64,000 nucleotides of DNA from Pseudomonas brassicacearum (GTDB taxonomy: Bacteria; Pseudomonadota; Gammaproteobacteria; Pseudomonadales; Pseudomonadaceae). The stretch is taken from positions 186,001 through 250,000 of the forward strand of contig NZ_MOBJ01000001.1 of assembly GCF_003732225.1 (NCBI RefSeq), read 5' to 3'. Made by a program: the position numbers and the translations under genes. Below the pieces are notes generated by a model, which saw only the letters and a program-made list of their open reading frames with translations, was not told the DNA's origin and did no database searches. Each line of letters starts with the position of its first letter. The stretch's first letter is position 1. Of the stretch, positions 44,761 to 54,476 are shown in pieces.

Positions 44761-46062
44761 CTATAAAGGCGTCGTGGAAGAGCCCGCCGCAGCGTAGTTC
44801 TGGTAACTCTTCATCTGTTTGGCAATCTGCGAAATCTTGCTGGCGTAGTTCGGGTCGGTTGCATACCCGGCCTTTTGCAACTCGCGTACAAACTGTTCTG
44901 GGTTATCGGCCGACTTCACAACATCTTGATAGCGATTATTGCTTTGCAACAAAGTCACCAGGTCATGGAAGCTGTCCTGATAAGAGTCGTAGGAACGGAA
45001 CTCGGCCGTCTCCTTGACCATCGCGCCATTTCTGAATTCGCTGGTGATCGCCCGCGCCGAATCGCCCTGCCAGCTACTGCCGGCCTTGATGCCGAACAGG
45101 TTATGACTGTTGCTGCCATCCTGGGCGCGCATGACCGATTTGCCGTAGCCGGTCTCCAGTGCTGCCTGGGCAACCAGATAGCGCGGATCGACGCCAATAC
45201 GGTCAGCGGCCGCTTTGGCCATCGGCATCATGGTGTTGACGAATTCGTCGGCAGAGCTGAAGGTTTTCTTCGCCGGCGCCAGTGGTATTTGAGCCATGGC
45301 ACGACCATAAATCTGCATCTGCCCGCTCGATGCCGAATCCGTTTGCGAGGCCAGCCAATCGCCATTGAACAGGGGACCTGAACCGGTCTTGGTACCCTGA
45401 GGCGATGGGATGTTGTTGAGCGCCGTCGCTGTGGTCGCAGCGGTCGTCGATGCCGACGGCACCAGACCGGCGAGCAAGCGATCCGCGAGCTTCGGCGGCA
45501 GCGCCAGTCGCCGCTGGTTGAGCAGCGCCACGTCATTACGGTGATCGGCCGTTGATAGCGGCGCCTTGACCGACCGCGAAGCCCACAACGGACGCTCGCC
45601 ATTAACCCGCGACAACGGCCCATTGGTGCCCACGGTGCCGGCAGCCACCGGAGTCGTCACCGCCGCTTTCGCCGCTTCCTGCTTGGCGGCAGACATCGCC
45701 GCGGCCTCGCCCGGAGCCAACGGCTTGTTCTTCGACATCTGGCGCATCAGCACGTCGGCCAGACCGATACCATGACCCTGACGAGACATGGAAACCGCCA
45801 GCTGCTGGTCGTACATTTCCTGGTACTGCTTGGCCGCAGGCGTGTTGAGCGGATTGTCCTTGCCCAGCGTTTCGGTGGCCGAGCGCATGGACTTGAGCAT
45901 CTCGCTGAGGAACAGCGATTCGAACTCCTGCGCCACCTTGCGCATGTTCGCATCACTGTTCTTGTCGCCGACCTTGAGCTGGTTAAGCCGGTTCAGGTCC
46001 GAGTACGAACCCGAATCGCCGCTGCTGACCAACCCGCTCTTGTGAAGATCCATGTTCGCCAT
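44761..46062 (-). CDS. flgJ: Flagellar rod-capping protein and muramidase FlgJ
   Basis: A 433-aa two-domain protein. The N-terminal rod-cap domain (about 25-115) has VAQEFESLFLSEMLKSMR and YQEMYDQQLAVSMSRQGHGI. A long Ala/Thr/Pro linker follows. The C-terminal glucosaminidase-type domain (about 275-425) has VAQAALETGYGKSVM with the catalytic Glu. It cuts peptidoglycan so that the rod can pass. It starts 1 base after the flgI stop. An alternative start is the Met at 46053. Confidence 0.95.
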   Translation of the reverse strand: MANMDLHKSGLVSSGDSGSYSDLNRLNQLKVGDKNSDANMRKVAQEFESLFLSEMLKSMRSATETLGKDNPLNTPAAKQYQEMYDQQLAVSMSRQGHGIGLADVLMRQMSKNKPLAPGEAAAMSAAKQEAAKAAVTTPVAAGTVGTNGPLSRVNGERPLWASRSVKAPLSTADHRNDVALLNQRRLALPPKLADRLLAGLVPSASTTAATTATALNNIPSPQGTKTGSGPLFNGDWLASQTDSASSGQMQIYGRAMAQIPLAPAKKTFSSADEFVNTMMPMAKAAADRIGVDPRYLVAQAALETGYGKSVMRAQDGSNSHNLFGIKAGSSWQGDSARAITSEFRNGAMVKETAEFRSYDSYQDSFHDLVTLLQSNNRYQDVVKSADNPEQFVRELQKAGYATDPNYASKISQIAKQMKSYQNYAAAGSSTTPL

Positions 46063-46063
46063 A

Positions 46064-47185
46064 TCAAATCACGATCAGGTCGGCTTGCAGGGCGCCAGCC
46101 TGTTTCAAGGCTTCGAGAATCGCCATCAAGTCACCCGGCGCCGCGCCAACCTGATTCACCGCCCGGACAATCTCGTCCAGCGTGGTGCCAGGACCGAACT
46201 TGAACATTGGCTTGGCTTCTTGCTGCGCATTGACCCGGGAGCGCGGCACGACTGCCGTCTGACCGTTGGACAAAGGCCCTGGCTGACTGACGATCGGGTC
46301 TTCGGTGATGGTCACGGTCAGGCTGCCGTGAGTCACGGCGGCCGGTGAAACCTTGACGTTCTGACCGATCACGATGGTGCCGGTCCGCGAGTTGATAATG
46401 ACCTTGGCCACCGCCTGACCCGGATCGACTTCGAGGTTTTCCAGAATCGACAGGTAGTCGACGCGCTGGCTTGGATCGAGTGGCGCGGTGACGCGGATCG
46501 AACCGCCATCAATCGCCTGCGCAACACCCGGGCCGAGCATGTTGTTGATCTTGTCGACGACGCGCTTGGCGGTGGTGAAGTCGGAGCGGTTGAGGTTCAG
46601 GGTCAGGCTGTTGCCCTGGTTGAAACCGCTCGGCACCGAACGCTCGACCGAAGCACCACCCGGAATGCGACCAGCCGACGGAACGTTGACGGTGATCTTC
46701 GAACCGTCGCGACCCTCGGCATCAAAACCACCGACCACCAGGTTGCCCTGGGCGATCGCATAGACGTTACCGTCGATACCCTTGAGCGGCGTCAGCAACA
46801 AGGTGCCGCCGCGCAGGCTCTTGGAGTTACCGATCGAGGACACGGTGATATCGACCTGCTGACCCGGCTTGGCGAACGCCGGCAAATCGGCACTGACCGA
46901 CACCGCCGCGACGTTCTTCAACTGCACGTTACCCGAACCCGCCGGTACCTTGATGCCGAACTGCGAGAGCATGTTGTTGAAGGTCTGCAGGGTGAACGGA
47001 GTTTGCGTGGTCTGGTCACCCGTGCCGTTAAGCCCGACGACCAGGCCGTAACCGATCAATTGGTTGGAACGCACGCCCGAAATACTGGCGATGTCCTTCA
47101 ACCGCTCGGCCTGAGCGCCGAGGGAGGTGGACAGCAACAACATGGCCGCCATCAGGTGCTTGAAATTAAACATGAGTCGTTTCAT
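46064..47185 (-). CDS. flgI: Flagellar P-ring protein FlgI
   Basis: A ~373-aa periplasmic P-ring subunit. A Sec signal peptide (about 1-26; [17 protein letters not shown], cleavage before ERLKDIAS) is followed by the highly conserved [20 protein letters not shown]. The C-terminus matches the family ([20 protein letters not shown]). ATG 47185 follows a GTG at 47188; either is possible. It lies 3 bases after the flgH stop. Confidence 0.96.
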   Translation of the reverse strand: MKRLMFNFKHLMAAMLLLSTSLGAQAERLKDIASISGVRSNQLIGYGLVVGLNGTGDQTTQTPFTLQTFNNMLSQFGIKVPAGSGNVQLKNVAAVSVSADLPAFAKPGQQVDITVSSIGNSKSLRGGTLLLTPLKGIDGNVYAIAQGNLVVGGFDAEGRDGSKITVNVPSAGRIPGGASVERSVPSGFNQGNSLTLNLNRSDFTTAKRVVDKINNMLGPGVAQAIDGGSIRVTAPLDPSQRVDYLSILENLEVDPGQAVAKVIINSRTGTIVIGQNVKVSPAAVTHGSLTVTITEDPIVSQPGPLSNGQTAVVPRSRVNAQQEAKPMFKFGPGTTLDEIVRAVNQVGAAPGDLMAILEALKQAGALQADLIVI

Positions 47186-47188
47186 CAC

Positions 47189-47869
47189 CTAGAAAGGGAA
47201 CAACGGGCTTAAGAAGAAACGGTCGAACCAGCCTGGCTGACTCGCATCGGCAAACGAACCGGTGCCCGAATAGGTGATGCGCGCATCAGCGATACGCGTC
47301 GACGACACCGTGTTATCGGTGGCGATATCGTCCGCCCGGACCAGACCGGCAATACGCACCAGCTCATCACCGGTGTTGAGGGTCATCCACTTCTCGCCAC
47401 GCACGGCAATGATGCCGTTGGGCAGCACGTCGGCCACGGTGACGGTGATCGAACCGACCAGGCTGTTGCCCTGCCCTGCCTTGCTGTCACCCTTGGTTGC
47501 GCGGTCACCGCTGTAATTTGCACTCAGACTCAGAGGACTATTGGTGGCCGGAGTGCCACCGAACAACGAGGTCAGACCGAGTCCGGTCTTGCTGGTTTTG
47601 TCCACCTGGGAGTTGGCGTTTTTACTGGCCTGGGTCTTCTCGTTCAGGGTGATGGTGATGATGTCACCGACCCGGAAAGCCTTGCGGTCGCCGTACAGGT
47701 TCTGCTCGAAACCGGCCTGATAGATCGACCCGTTGTTCGCCGCTGCCGGCAGTGGTGTACGAGGCAACACGGGCGCGTAGTACGGGTCATTGGGCTTCGG
47801 CGTCGGGCCGACGCAGCCCGCGAGCAACGCGATCCCACTCAGTGCGAGAACAGATACAAAGCGATTCAT
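47189..47869 (-). CDS. flgH: Flagellar L-ring lipoprotein FlgH
   Basis: A 226-aa outer-membrane lipoprotein. The signal peptide ends in the lipobox LAGC (Cys19), followed by the family-typical [20 protein letters not shown] and [20 protein letters not shown]. The C-terminus ends in PLFPF. It forms the L-ring bushing around the rod. RBS GAGGTAGGGTC before the ATG. It lies between flgG and flgI. Confidence 0.97.
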   Translation of the reverse strand: MNRFVSVLALSGIALLAGCVGPTPKPNDPYYAPVLPRTPLPAAANNGSIYQAGFEQNLYGDRKAFRVGDIITITLNEKTQASKNANSQVDKTSKTGLGLTSLFGGTPATNSPLSLSANYSGDRATKGDSKAGQGNSLVGSITVTVADVLPNGIIAVRGEKWMTLNTGDELVRIAGLVRADDIATDNTVSSTRIADARITYSGTGSFADASQPGWFDRFFLSPLFPF

Positions 47870-47920
47870 GACCCTACCTCACGGTGTTGCAGGCGGCTTC
47901 ATGCCGCCTCATAGACTTGA

Positions 47921-48706
47921 TTACAGATTCTGCGTTACGAACGAGAGCATCTGGTCGGCGGTGGAAATCACCTTGGAGTTCATCTCGTAGGCACGCTGAG
48001 TGGTGATCATGTTGACCATCTCTTCAACGGTGCTGACGTTGGAGGTTTCCAGGGTGTTCTGCAGCGTGGTACCAAAACCGTTCAGGCCCGGGGTGCCGAT
48101 TTGCGGCGCACCGCTGGCGGCAGTTTCCTGGAACAGGTTGTTGCCCATGGCCTGCAGGCCGGCCGGGTTGATGAAGTCGGCGGTTTGCAGGTTGCCGATC
48201 ACTTGCGCGGCGGCGGCGCCTGGAACAGTGATCGACACTGTGCCGTCACGACCGACCGTGAAGGTCTGTGCGTTGTTCGGAATCACGATGGCCGGCTCGA
48301 GAGCAAAGCCACTGGCATTGACGATCTGGCCATTGGAGTCCAGGTGGAACGTACCGTCACGGGTGTAGGCGGTCGTGCCATCCGGCTGCAGGATCTGGAA
48401 GAAACCGCGACCGTCGACCGCCATGTCCAGCGGTTGGTCGGTGGTTTGCAGGCTACCGGCGGTGAAGTTTTTCTGAGTGCCGACAATGCGCACACCGGTA
48501 CCCAATTGCAGACCCGACGGCAATGCGCTGTCCTGGGTCGACTGGGCGCCTGGCTGACGCTTGATCTGGTACAACAAGTCCTGGAACTCGGCACGATCAC
48601 GTTTGAAACCCGTGGTCGATACGTTCGCCAGGTTGTTGGAAATAGTCGTCAGGTTGGTGTCCTGGGCGGACAGACCTGTTTTGGCAACCCATAGAGCCGG
48701 AAGCAT
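47921..48706 (-). CDS. flgG: Flagellar distal rod protein FlgG
   Basis: A 261-aa rod protein. The N-terminus MLPALWVAKTGLSAQDTNL with NLANVSTTGFKRDRAEFQDL and the C-terminal VNMITTQRAYEMNSKVISTA are signatures of FlgG. The RBS GAGGAG lies 6 bases before the ATG. It lies between flgF and flgH. Confidence 0.98.
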   Translation of the reverse strand: MLPALWVAKTGLSAQDTNLTTISNNLANVSTTGFKRDRAEFQDLLYQIKRQPGAQSTQDSALPSGLQLGTGVRIVGTQKNFTAGSLQTTDQPLDMAVDGRGFFQILQPDGTTAYTRDGTFHLDSNGQIVNASGFALEPAIVIPNNAQTFTVGRDGTVSITVPGAAAAQVIGNLQTADFINPAGLQAMGNNLFQETAASGAPQIGTPGLNGFGTTLQNTLETSNVSTVEEMVNMITTQRAYEMNSKVISTADQMLSFVTQNL

Positions 48707-48751
48707 TCGATTCTCCTCGTGCGCCTGTTTTACGGCGCGACGTTCTGATAA

Positions 48752-49492
48752 TTAGCTGATCTGCAAGACCCGAGCCATGGCTTGGTCGTCGTCTTTGGCG
48801 GTGTTCATCATCTTGATGTGCAGCTCGAATTGCTTGGACAAGGCCAACACCGAGGTCATCTCTTCAACGGCGTTGACGTTGCTCGACTCAAGGAAACCCG
48901 ACACCAGCTGCACATTGGCATCGGCCGGTGCCGGCTTGCCGTCTGCGGTCTGGATCGTGCCGTCCAGGCTCTTGGTCATGTTCTTGATGTCCGGATTGAC
49001 CAGCTTGATGCGGTCGACCTCGGCCATGACACGCGGACCTTCGCCCATTGCCCGAATGCTGATCGTGCCGTCCTGACCCACTTCGATTTTCTGCTCGGGC
49101 GGCACGGCGATCGGACCGCCGTTGCCCATCACCGGCATACCGTTGCCGGCGCGCAGCACACCCAGAGCGTCGACATTCAGACTGCCGGTGCGCACATAGC
49201 TTTCGCCACCGTTCGGGTTCTGTACGGCAATCCAGCCGTTGCCCTGGACCGCTACATCGAGGTCGCGACCGGTTTGAATCATCGCGCCAGGAGAGAAGTC
49301 GGTGGCCGGGCGTTCGGTCATGGCAAACGCGCGCGCCGGAAAGCTGTCACCAAACACCGGCATCGATCGCGCCTGCTCCAGGTCCTTCTGAAAACCGTTG
49401 GTGGAGATGTTCGCCAGGTTGTTGGCATGAGCCTTTTGCGCCAGTGCGTTCTGGCTGGCGCCGGTCATTGCCACATAAAGGTACTTGTCCAC
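48752..49492 (-). CDS. flgF: Flagellar proximal rod protein FlgF
   Basis: A ~246-aa rod protein. It reads (V)DKYLYVAMTGASQNALAQKA and NNLANISTNGFQKDLEQARS, the FlgF signature. The correct start is a GTG at 49492, with GAGGA 6-7 bases upstream; longer readings to 49549 would run into the promoter. It is the first gene of flgFGHIJKL, behind a sigma-54-type promoter at 49549-49564. Confidence 0.95.
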   Translation of the reverse strand: MDKYLYVAMTGASQNALAQKAHANNLANISTNGFQKDLEQARSMPVFGDSFPARAFAMTERPATDFSPGAMIQTGRDLDVAVQGNGWIAVQNPNGGESYVRTGSLNVDALGVLRAGNGMPVMGNGGPIAVPPEQKIEVGQDGTISIRAMGEGPRVMAEVDRIKLVNPDIKNMTKSLDGTIQTADGKPAPADANVQLVSGFLESSNVNAVEEMTSVLALSKQFELHIKMMNTAKDDDQAMARVLQIS

Positions 49493-49548
49493 AGTCTTTC
49501 CTCTGCATGTCGGACGTTTGCCGCCCACCGCTGTACTGCTGAGCCTCA

Positions 49549-49564
49549 AGCAATTTGCAGACCA
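49549..49564 (-). promoter_or_regulatory. Sigma-54 promoter for flgFGHIJKL
   Basis: The minus strand reads TGGTCT-GCAAA-TTGCT with correct GG-N10-GC spacing, 57 bases before the flgF GTG. The -24 element departs from TGGCAC at three positions, so it may be weaker than the fliE promoter. FleR-dependent flgF transcription is known in P. aeruginosa. Confidence 0.7.
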
Positions 49565-49645
49565 ACTTCCACACAGAGGATCGAAGCCCTCTAAACAAAG
49601 GACTTGAGGGGGATCAGAGGGAAATGGGCGATTGTGTCAAAGACG

Positions 49646-49677
49646 AAAAACCGGCGCGGTTATGCCGCTTCGCGGCA
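49646..49677 (-). terminator. Possible terminator-like hairpins between phhR and flgF
   Basis: Two small stems, TGCCG-cgaag-CGGCA and AACCG-cgc-CGGTT, the second followed by TTT on the minus strand. They lie beyond the REP doublet downstream of phhR and could end phhR transcripts before the flgF promoter. The stems are short. Confidence 0.4.
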
Positions 49678-49708
49678 ACCTTTGATCTTTAGCAGCGGCC
49701 ACTACCGC

Positions 49709-49802
49709 CATCGCGAGCAAGCTCGCTCCCACAGGGTTGTGGAGTGCTCACAAATTATGTGACCACTGAAGACCCAATGTGGGAGCGAGCTTGCTCGCGA
49801 TG
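49709..49802. repeat. REP doublet, GTGGGAGCGAGC family
   Basis: An inverted pair: catcgcgagcaagctcgctc from 49709 and its complement ending at 49802, ~40 bases apart. It lies directly downstream of phhR. Confidence 0.85.
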
Positions 49803-49830
49803 AGGCCAGCACAAACAAAGCAGGTACCCG

Positions 49831-51390
49831 CTATGGCTCGGTCTTGCCAACCTCATATTCACGCAGTTTGTTGGCGATGGTGGTGTGAGACACGCCAAGG
49901 CGCTTGCCCAGCAGGCGACTGCTCGGGTGCTCGGAATAGAGCCGCTCCAGCACGGCCTTTTCGAAACGCCCGACAATCTCGTCCAGCCCGCCTTCCAGCG
50001 AGAAATCCCCCAGAGGCTGGCGCACGCCGTAATCCGGCAGGCGAATATGTTCAGCCTTGACCGTGCCGCCCTCACACAACGAAACCGCCTGAAACAGCAC
50101 GTTTTCCAACTGCCGGACATTGCCCGGCCAGTGATAATGGCTGAGCCGGTCCATCGCCGCCGGCGCCAGTTTCGGCAACGGACAACCAATCTGCCGACTG
50201 GCCTGATCGAGGAAGTGCTCCACCAGCGGCGTCAGGCCGTCGAGGCATTCACGCAGCGGCGGGATGTGCAGCGAAAGCACGTTCAATCGATGGTAAAGAT
50301 CCTGACGGAATTCGCCGCTCGCACACAATTCAGACAAATCGACCTGGGTGGCGCAGATCACCCGCACATCCAGATAAACCTCTTCATCGCTACCGACCCG
50401 GCGGAAACATCCGTCCTGCAAAAACCTCAGTAATTTCACCTGCAAACGCGGGCTCATCTCCCCCACACCATCGAGAAACAACGTACCGCCCGCCGTGAGC
50501 TCCAACAGCCCGAGCTTGCCTTCGGCCCGCGCCCCTTCGAACGCACCCGGGCCGTAGCCGAACAGCTCGGTCTCGGCCATCGACTCCGGCAACCCGGCGC
50601 AATTGAGCGCCATCAACGGCGACTGGCCACGCGGACTGGCCAGATGGCAGGCGCGCGCCAACAGCTCTTTACCGGTGCCAGTCTCGCCTTCGATCAACAG
50701 CGGCGCATCCAATGGCGCCATGCGCCGCGCTTCCCGAACCACCGCGGCCATCACCTTGGAGCTCTGGAAAATACTGTCGAAGCCACGCAACTCCTGCTTG
50801 CGCACGTTATAGATGCGCTCACCGACCCGATCCGCCCGGTGCAGCGTCAACACCGCACCGGCCATCGCCTCGCTGTCGTCATGCTCCGATTGCAACGGCG
50901 CGATATCGGCGAGGAATACGTCGCCCTTGACCTTGACCCGCAAGCCGTTGATCCGCGACTTATTGGCGCACACCAGCTCCGGCAGATCGAAGTCCTCGGC
51001 ATAACGCGACAAGGGAATGCCCGGCACCTCGTCCACCCGCACACCGAGCAACTGCGCGGCCGCGCGGTTGGCCGCAACGATCGAACCGCCCATGTCGATC
51101 GACAGCACCGGAAACTCCAGCGCACCGAGCAAGGCATTCAACTCCATGTGCCGACGCTCGCTGGGCATCAGCCCTACACGCTTGACGCCGAATACACCGG
51201 CTATCGCCTCGAACTTCGGACGCAACGCCTGGAACTGAATGTTGATCAGGTTCGGGCAATGCAGGTAGATCGCGTTGCCATGCTCGCCGCCGACCTCACC
51301 GCGAGCGACGTTGATCCCGTACTCCACCAGCAGGTTGAGGATGTCGCGCAGGATGCCGATGCGGTTCTGGCAATGGACTTTGATACGCAT
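49831..51390 (-). CDS. phhR: TyrR-family regulator of aromatic amino acid metabolism PhhR
   Basis: A 519-aa enhancer-binding-type protein. An ACT domain (1-~75; MRIKVHCQNRIGILRDILNL) is followed by a PAS domain (about 82-190), an AAA+ domain (about 205-430; Walker A GETGTGKE at 235-242) and a C-terminal TyrR/Fis helix-turn-helix (KRLGVSHTTIANKLREYEVG). The sigma-54 contact loop reads GAFEGA (282-287) instead of GAFTGA. PhhR activates phenylalanine and tyrosine catabolism in Pseudomonas. The start MRIKVHC fits the family. It is divergent from phhA, with a TyrR-type box in the shared gap. Confidence 0.95.
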   Translation of the reverse strand: MRIKVHCQNRIGILRDILNLLVEYGINVARGEVGGEHGNAIYLHCPNLINIQFQALRPKFEAIAGVFGVKRVGLMPSERRHMELNALLGALEFPVLSIDMGGSIVAANRAAAQLLGVRVDEVPGIPLSRYAEDFDLPELVCANKSRINGLRVKVKGDVFLADIAPLQSEHDDSEAMAGAVLTLHRADRVGERIYNVRKQELRGFDSIFQSSKVMAAVVREARRMAPLDAPLLIEGETGTGKELLARACHLASPRGQSPLMALNCAGLPESMAETELFGYGPGAFEGARAEGKLGLLELTAGGTLFLDGVGEMSPRLQVKLLRFLQDGCFRRVGSDEEVYLDVRVICATQVDLSELCASGEFRQDLYHRLNVLSLHIPPLRECLDGLTPLVEHFLDQASRQIGCPLPKLAPAAMDRLSHYHWPGNVRQLENVLFQAVSLCEGGTVKAEHIRLPDYGVRQPLGDFSLEGGLDEIVGRFEKAVLERLYSEHPSSRLLGKRLGVSHTTIANKLREYEVGKTEP

Positions 51391-51530
51391 ATAAAGGCCC
51401 GAACGGTAGTGGATAGAGCGCGTGGCGAGGTTTTTTCTGCCAAGACGCAAAGTTAGTCGTCAAGATTATGTGACAGCTCGAGGCCTTTTCAAACCCGGAA
51501 ATCTCAATACCTGCGCCATAGCCGTCAATC

Positions 51531-51548
51531 CGTAACGAATACTTTACG
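51531..51548. promoter_or_regulatory. TyrR/PhhR box in the phhR-phhA gap
   Basis: The sequence CGTAAC-N6-TTTACG resembles the TyrR box TGTAAA-N6-TTTACA (4-base core inverted repeat GTAA/TTAC with correct 6-base centre). It lies 121 bases upstream of phhA and 140 bases upstream of phhR. Confidence 0.65.
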
Positions 51549-51669
51549 AAAAAACAGGAATCCTCCTACACACAACACCAAAACCTTGCTGCAAAATCTC
51601 ACACTTGGGGTTATCTCTAGGTCCATAGGCAAGACATAACAAGAACGTATCCCTTTGCAGGAGAGCAGC

Positions 51670-52461
51670 ATGAAGCAGACGCAATACGTGGCCCGCGAGC
51701 CCGATGCGCAAGGTTTTATTCACTACACCGCTGAAGAACACGCGGTGTGGAATACGCTGATCACTCGCCAGCTGAAAGTGCTCGAGGGTCGTGCGTGCCA
51801 GGAATACATGGACGGCATCGAAAAGCTCGGCCTGCCCCATGACCGCATTCCGCAACTCGACGAAATCAACAAAGTCCTCGGCGAGACCACCGGCTGGCAA
51901 GTCGCCCGGGTGCCGGCGCTGATTCCGTTCCAGACCTTCTTTGAATTGCTGGCTAACAAGCAGTTTCCGGTCGCGACCTTTATTCGTACTCGCGAAGAAC
52001 TGGATTACCTGCAAGAGCCGGACATTTTCCACGAGATCTTTGGCCACTGCCCGCTGCTGACCAACCCTTGGTTCGCCGAATTCACCCACACTTACGGCAA
52101 ACTCGGCCTACAGGCTTCCAAGGAACAACGCGTCTATCTGGCGCGCCTGTACTGGATGACCATCGAGTTCGGCCTGGTCGACACCCCGGACGGCCAACGC
52201 ATCTACGGCGGCGGCATCCTCTCCTCGCCAAAAGAAACCGTGTACAGCCTGTCCGGCGAGCCAGAGCATCAAGCCTTTGATCCGCTGGAAGCGATGCGCA
52301 CGCCGTATCGCATCGACATCCTGCAACCGCTGTACTTCGTCCTGCCCAACCTCAAGCGCCTGTTCGATCTGGCCCACGAGGACATCATGGGCATGGTCCA
52401 GCAAGGCATGCAGCTAGGCCTGCACGCACCGAAATTTCCGCCTAAACCCAAGGCGGCCTGA
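51670..52461 (+). CDS. phhA: Phenylalanine 4-monooxygenase PhhA
   Basis: A 263-aa pterin-dependent aromatic hydroxylase converting phenylalanine to tyrosine. The iron-binding motif is EPDIFHEIFGHCPLL (two His), with the third ligand Glu in YWMTIEFGLVD. Length matches bacterial single-domain PAH. The ATG at 51670 is set by AGGAGA 6 bases upstream. It is the first gene of phhABC. Confidence 0.98.
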   Translation: MKQTQYVAREPDAQGFIHYTAEEHAVWNTLITRQLKVLEGRACQEYMDGIEKLGLPHDRIPQLDEINKVLGETTGWQVARVPALIPFQTFFELLANKQFPVATFIRTREELDYLQEPDIFHEIFGHCPLLTNPWFAEFTHTYGKLGLQASKEQRVYLARLYWMTIEFGLVDTPDGQRIYGGGILSSPKETVYSLSGEPEHQAFDPLEAMRTPYRIDILQPLYFVLPNLKRLFDLAHEDIMGMVQQGMQLGLHAPKFPPKPKAA

Positions 52462-52529
52462 GAGCGCCGCAGTCGCGGCGCCCCTCAAAAAATAGTAACG
52501 TCTAACAAGAATTGATTTGGGAACCCACC

Positions 52530-52886
52530 ATGAACGCTCTGAACCAAGCCCATTGCGAAGCCTGCCGTGCCGATGCCCCACAAGTCAGCGACGAAGAACT
52601 GCCGGTACTGATCAAGCAGATCCCAGACTGGAACATCGAAGTTCGCGACGGCGTGATGCAGCTGGAAAAAGTCTTCCTGTTCAAGAATTTCAAATTCGCC
52701 CTGGCCTTTACCAACGCCGTGGGTGAAATCTCCGAGGCCGAAGGTCACCACCCAGGCCTGCTCACCGAGTGGGGCAAAGTCACCGTGACCTGGTGGAGCC
52801 ACTCAATCAAAGGCCTGCACCGCAACGACTTCATCATGGCTGCGCGCACTGACGAAGTGGCGAAAGACGCCGAGGGCCGCAAATAA
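52530..52886 (+). CDS. phhB: Pterin-4a-carbinolamine dehydratase PhhB
   Basis: A 118-aa enzyme that regenerates the pterin cofactor used by PhhA. The core motif is [20 protein letters not shown], with the active-site His pair, and [20 protein letters not shown] follows. It ends 1 base into the ATG of phhC (TAATG), so the two are translationally coupled. Confidence 0.97.
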   Translation: MNALNQAHCEACRADAPQVSDEELPVLIKQIPDWNIEVRDGVMQLEKVFLFKNFKFALAFTNAVGEISEAEGHHPGLLTEWGKVTVTWWSHSIKGLHRNDFIMAARTDEVAKDAEGRK

Positions 52887-54082
52887 TGCATTTCAACGCC
52901 ATCGGCCGAGTACCCGGCGATCCGATTCTCGGCCTGATGGAGGCCTATGCGCAGGACAGCAATCCGCGCAAGTTCGACCTTGGCGTGGGCGTCTACAAGG
53001 ATGCCCAGGGCCTGACCCCGATTCCGCAGTCGGTGAAACTCGCCGAGCTGCGGCTGGTGGATCGGCAGACCACCAAGACCTACATCGGTGGTCACGGTGA
53101 CGCGGCGTTCGGCAAAGTGATCAATGATCTGGTGCTCGGCGCTGATTCAGCGCTGATCACCGAGCAGCGTGTCGGCGCCACCCAGACCCCGGGCGGCACT
53201 GGCGCCCTGCGCTTGAGCGCCGACTTCATTGCACAATGCCTGCCGGGACGTGGCATCTGGCTGAGCAACCCGACGTGGCCGATTCACGAAACCATCTACG
53301 CCACCGCCGGCCTCAAGGTCAGCCACTACCCGTACGTGGGCAGCGACAACCGCCTCGACGTCGAAGCGATGTTGGCAACCCTGAACCTGATTCCTGAAGG
53401 CGATGTGGTACTGCTGCACGCCTGCTGCCATAACCCGACCGGTTTCGACCTGTCTCACGATGACTGGCGCCGTGTGCTGGAGGTGGTTCGCAGCCGCGAA
53501 CTGCTGCCGCTGATCGACTTCGCCTATCAGGGTTTTGGCGATGGTCTGGAGCAGGACGCCTGGGCAGTGCGGTTGTTTGCCGCTGAACTGCCTGAGCTGC
53601 TGATCACCAGTTCCTGCTCGAAAAACTTCGGCCTGTACCGCGACCGCACTGGCGCGCTGATCGTCTGCGCGAAGGATGCCGAGAAGCTGGTGGATATCCG
53701 CAGCCAATTGGCCAACATCGCTCGCAACCTGTGGTCGACACCACCGGATCACGGCGCTGCCGTCGTGGCGACCATCCTTGGCGACCCGGAGCTGAAGCAG
53801 CTGTGGGCCGACGAAGTGGAAGCCATGCGTATGCGTATCGCGCAGCTGCGCTCGGGCTTGGTCGAGGCGCTGGAGCCGCACGGTTTGGGCGAACGCTTCG
53901 CGCATATCGGTGTGCAACGCGGGATGTTTTCCTACACCGGTTTGACACCGGCTCAGGTGAAAAACCTGCGCGACAAGCACAGCGTGTACATGGTCAACTC
54001 CGGCCGCGCCAACGTCGCCGGGATTGACGCCACACGCCTGGATTTGCTGGCGCAAGCCATCGCTGACGTCTGCGCAGACTAA
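52886..54082 (+). CDS. phhC: Aromatic amino acid aminotransferase PhhC
   Basis: A 398-aa class I aspartate/aromatic aminotransferase. The N-terminus has GVGVYKDAQGLTPIPQSVK; the PLP lysine is in TSSCSKNFGLYRDRTGAL; Arg and Asp/Asn contacts include LHACCHNPTGFDLS. It converts tyrosine to 4-hydroxyphenylpyruvate, the step after PhhA. It starts within the phhB stop. Confidence 0.96.
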   Translation: MHFNAIGRVPGDPILGLMEAYAQDSNPRKFDLGVGVYKDAQGLTPIPQSVKLAELRLVDRQTTKTYIGGHGDAAFGKVINDLVLGADSALITEQRVGATQTPGGTGALRLSADFIAQCLPGRGIWLSNPTWPIHETIYATAGLKVSHYPYVGSDNRLDVEAMLATLNLIPEGDVVLLHACCHNPTGFDLSHDDWRRVLEVVRSRELLPLIDFAYQGFGDGLEQDAWAVRLFAAELPELLITSSCSKNFGLYRDRTGALIVCAKDAEKLVDIRSQLANIARNLWSTPPDHGAAVVATILGDPELKQLWADEVEAMRMRIAQLRSGLVEALEPHGLGERFAHIGVQRGMFSYTGLTPAQVKNLRDKHSVYMVNSGRANVAGIDATRLDLLAQAIADVCAD

Positions 54083-54097
54083 CGGCCTGATACGCCC

Positions 54098-54144
54098 CCG
54101 TAGCAGCTGCCGAAGCCGAACGCAGGCTACGCCAGCTGCTACGG
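54098..54144. repeat. Diverged REP hairpin after phhC
   Basis: A perfect 12-bp stem CCGTAGCAGCTG / CAGCTGCTACGG with a 23-base loop, similar to a decayed GTAGGAGCTGCC-family REP. It lies 16 bases after the phhC stop and may end or protect the phhABC transcript. No T-tract. Confidence 0.6.
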
Positions 54145-54325
54145 ATCGCGGCGTCTTCGACCTCGTGCAAGATCCATCAGCTCTAACTCCACACTGCGGC
54201 CATCCGTCGCAACAAAGGGAGATAAAAGTCTTTTTGTCATCTCCCCTGCTGTATCCTGCCAAGGCTTTTTAAAAGCGCGGATCTACACAGCGATTTAAAA
54301 ACAGACCTTGCGAGGAGCAACCAAC

Positions 54326-54457
54326 ATGCACGAGATTCCTAATCTCCCCTTCCCAAGCCTGCACGAAACTGCGCAGACAACCCCGCAACAAGCCGGCGCC
54401 CAACAGCCCGAGCCGAAAGAAGCCACTGGTAGCCGCAAGGCCGACAGCGAAGACTGA
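54326..54457 (+). CDS. Small hypothetical protein (43 aa)
   Basis: An open reading frame of 43 codons with RBS GAGGA 9 bases before the ATG. The peptide begins MHEIPNLPFPSLHETAQ and continues with a Gln/Pro/Glu/Lys-rich, probably disordered tail ending KADSED. No signal peptide or membrane segment. Function is not recognised. A 12-bp perfect hairpin follows 19 bases after its stop. Confidence 0.6.
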   Translation: MHEIPNLPFPSLHETAQTTPQQAGAQQPEPKEATGSRKADSED

Positions 54458-54476
54458 AAAAGCACTACCCAGACCG

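Noticed and set aside
51560..51660. Sigma-54 promoter for phhA
   Set aside because: No GG-N10-GC pair was found in this stretch; the GG and GC pairs present are wrongly spaced.
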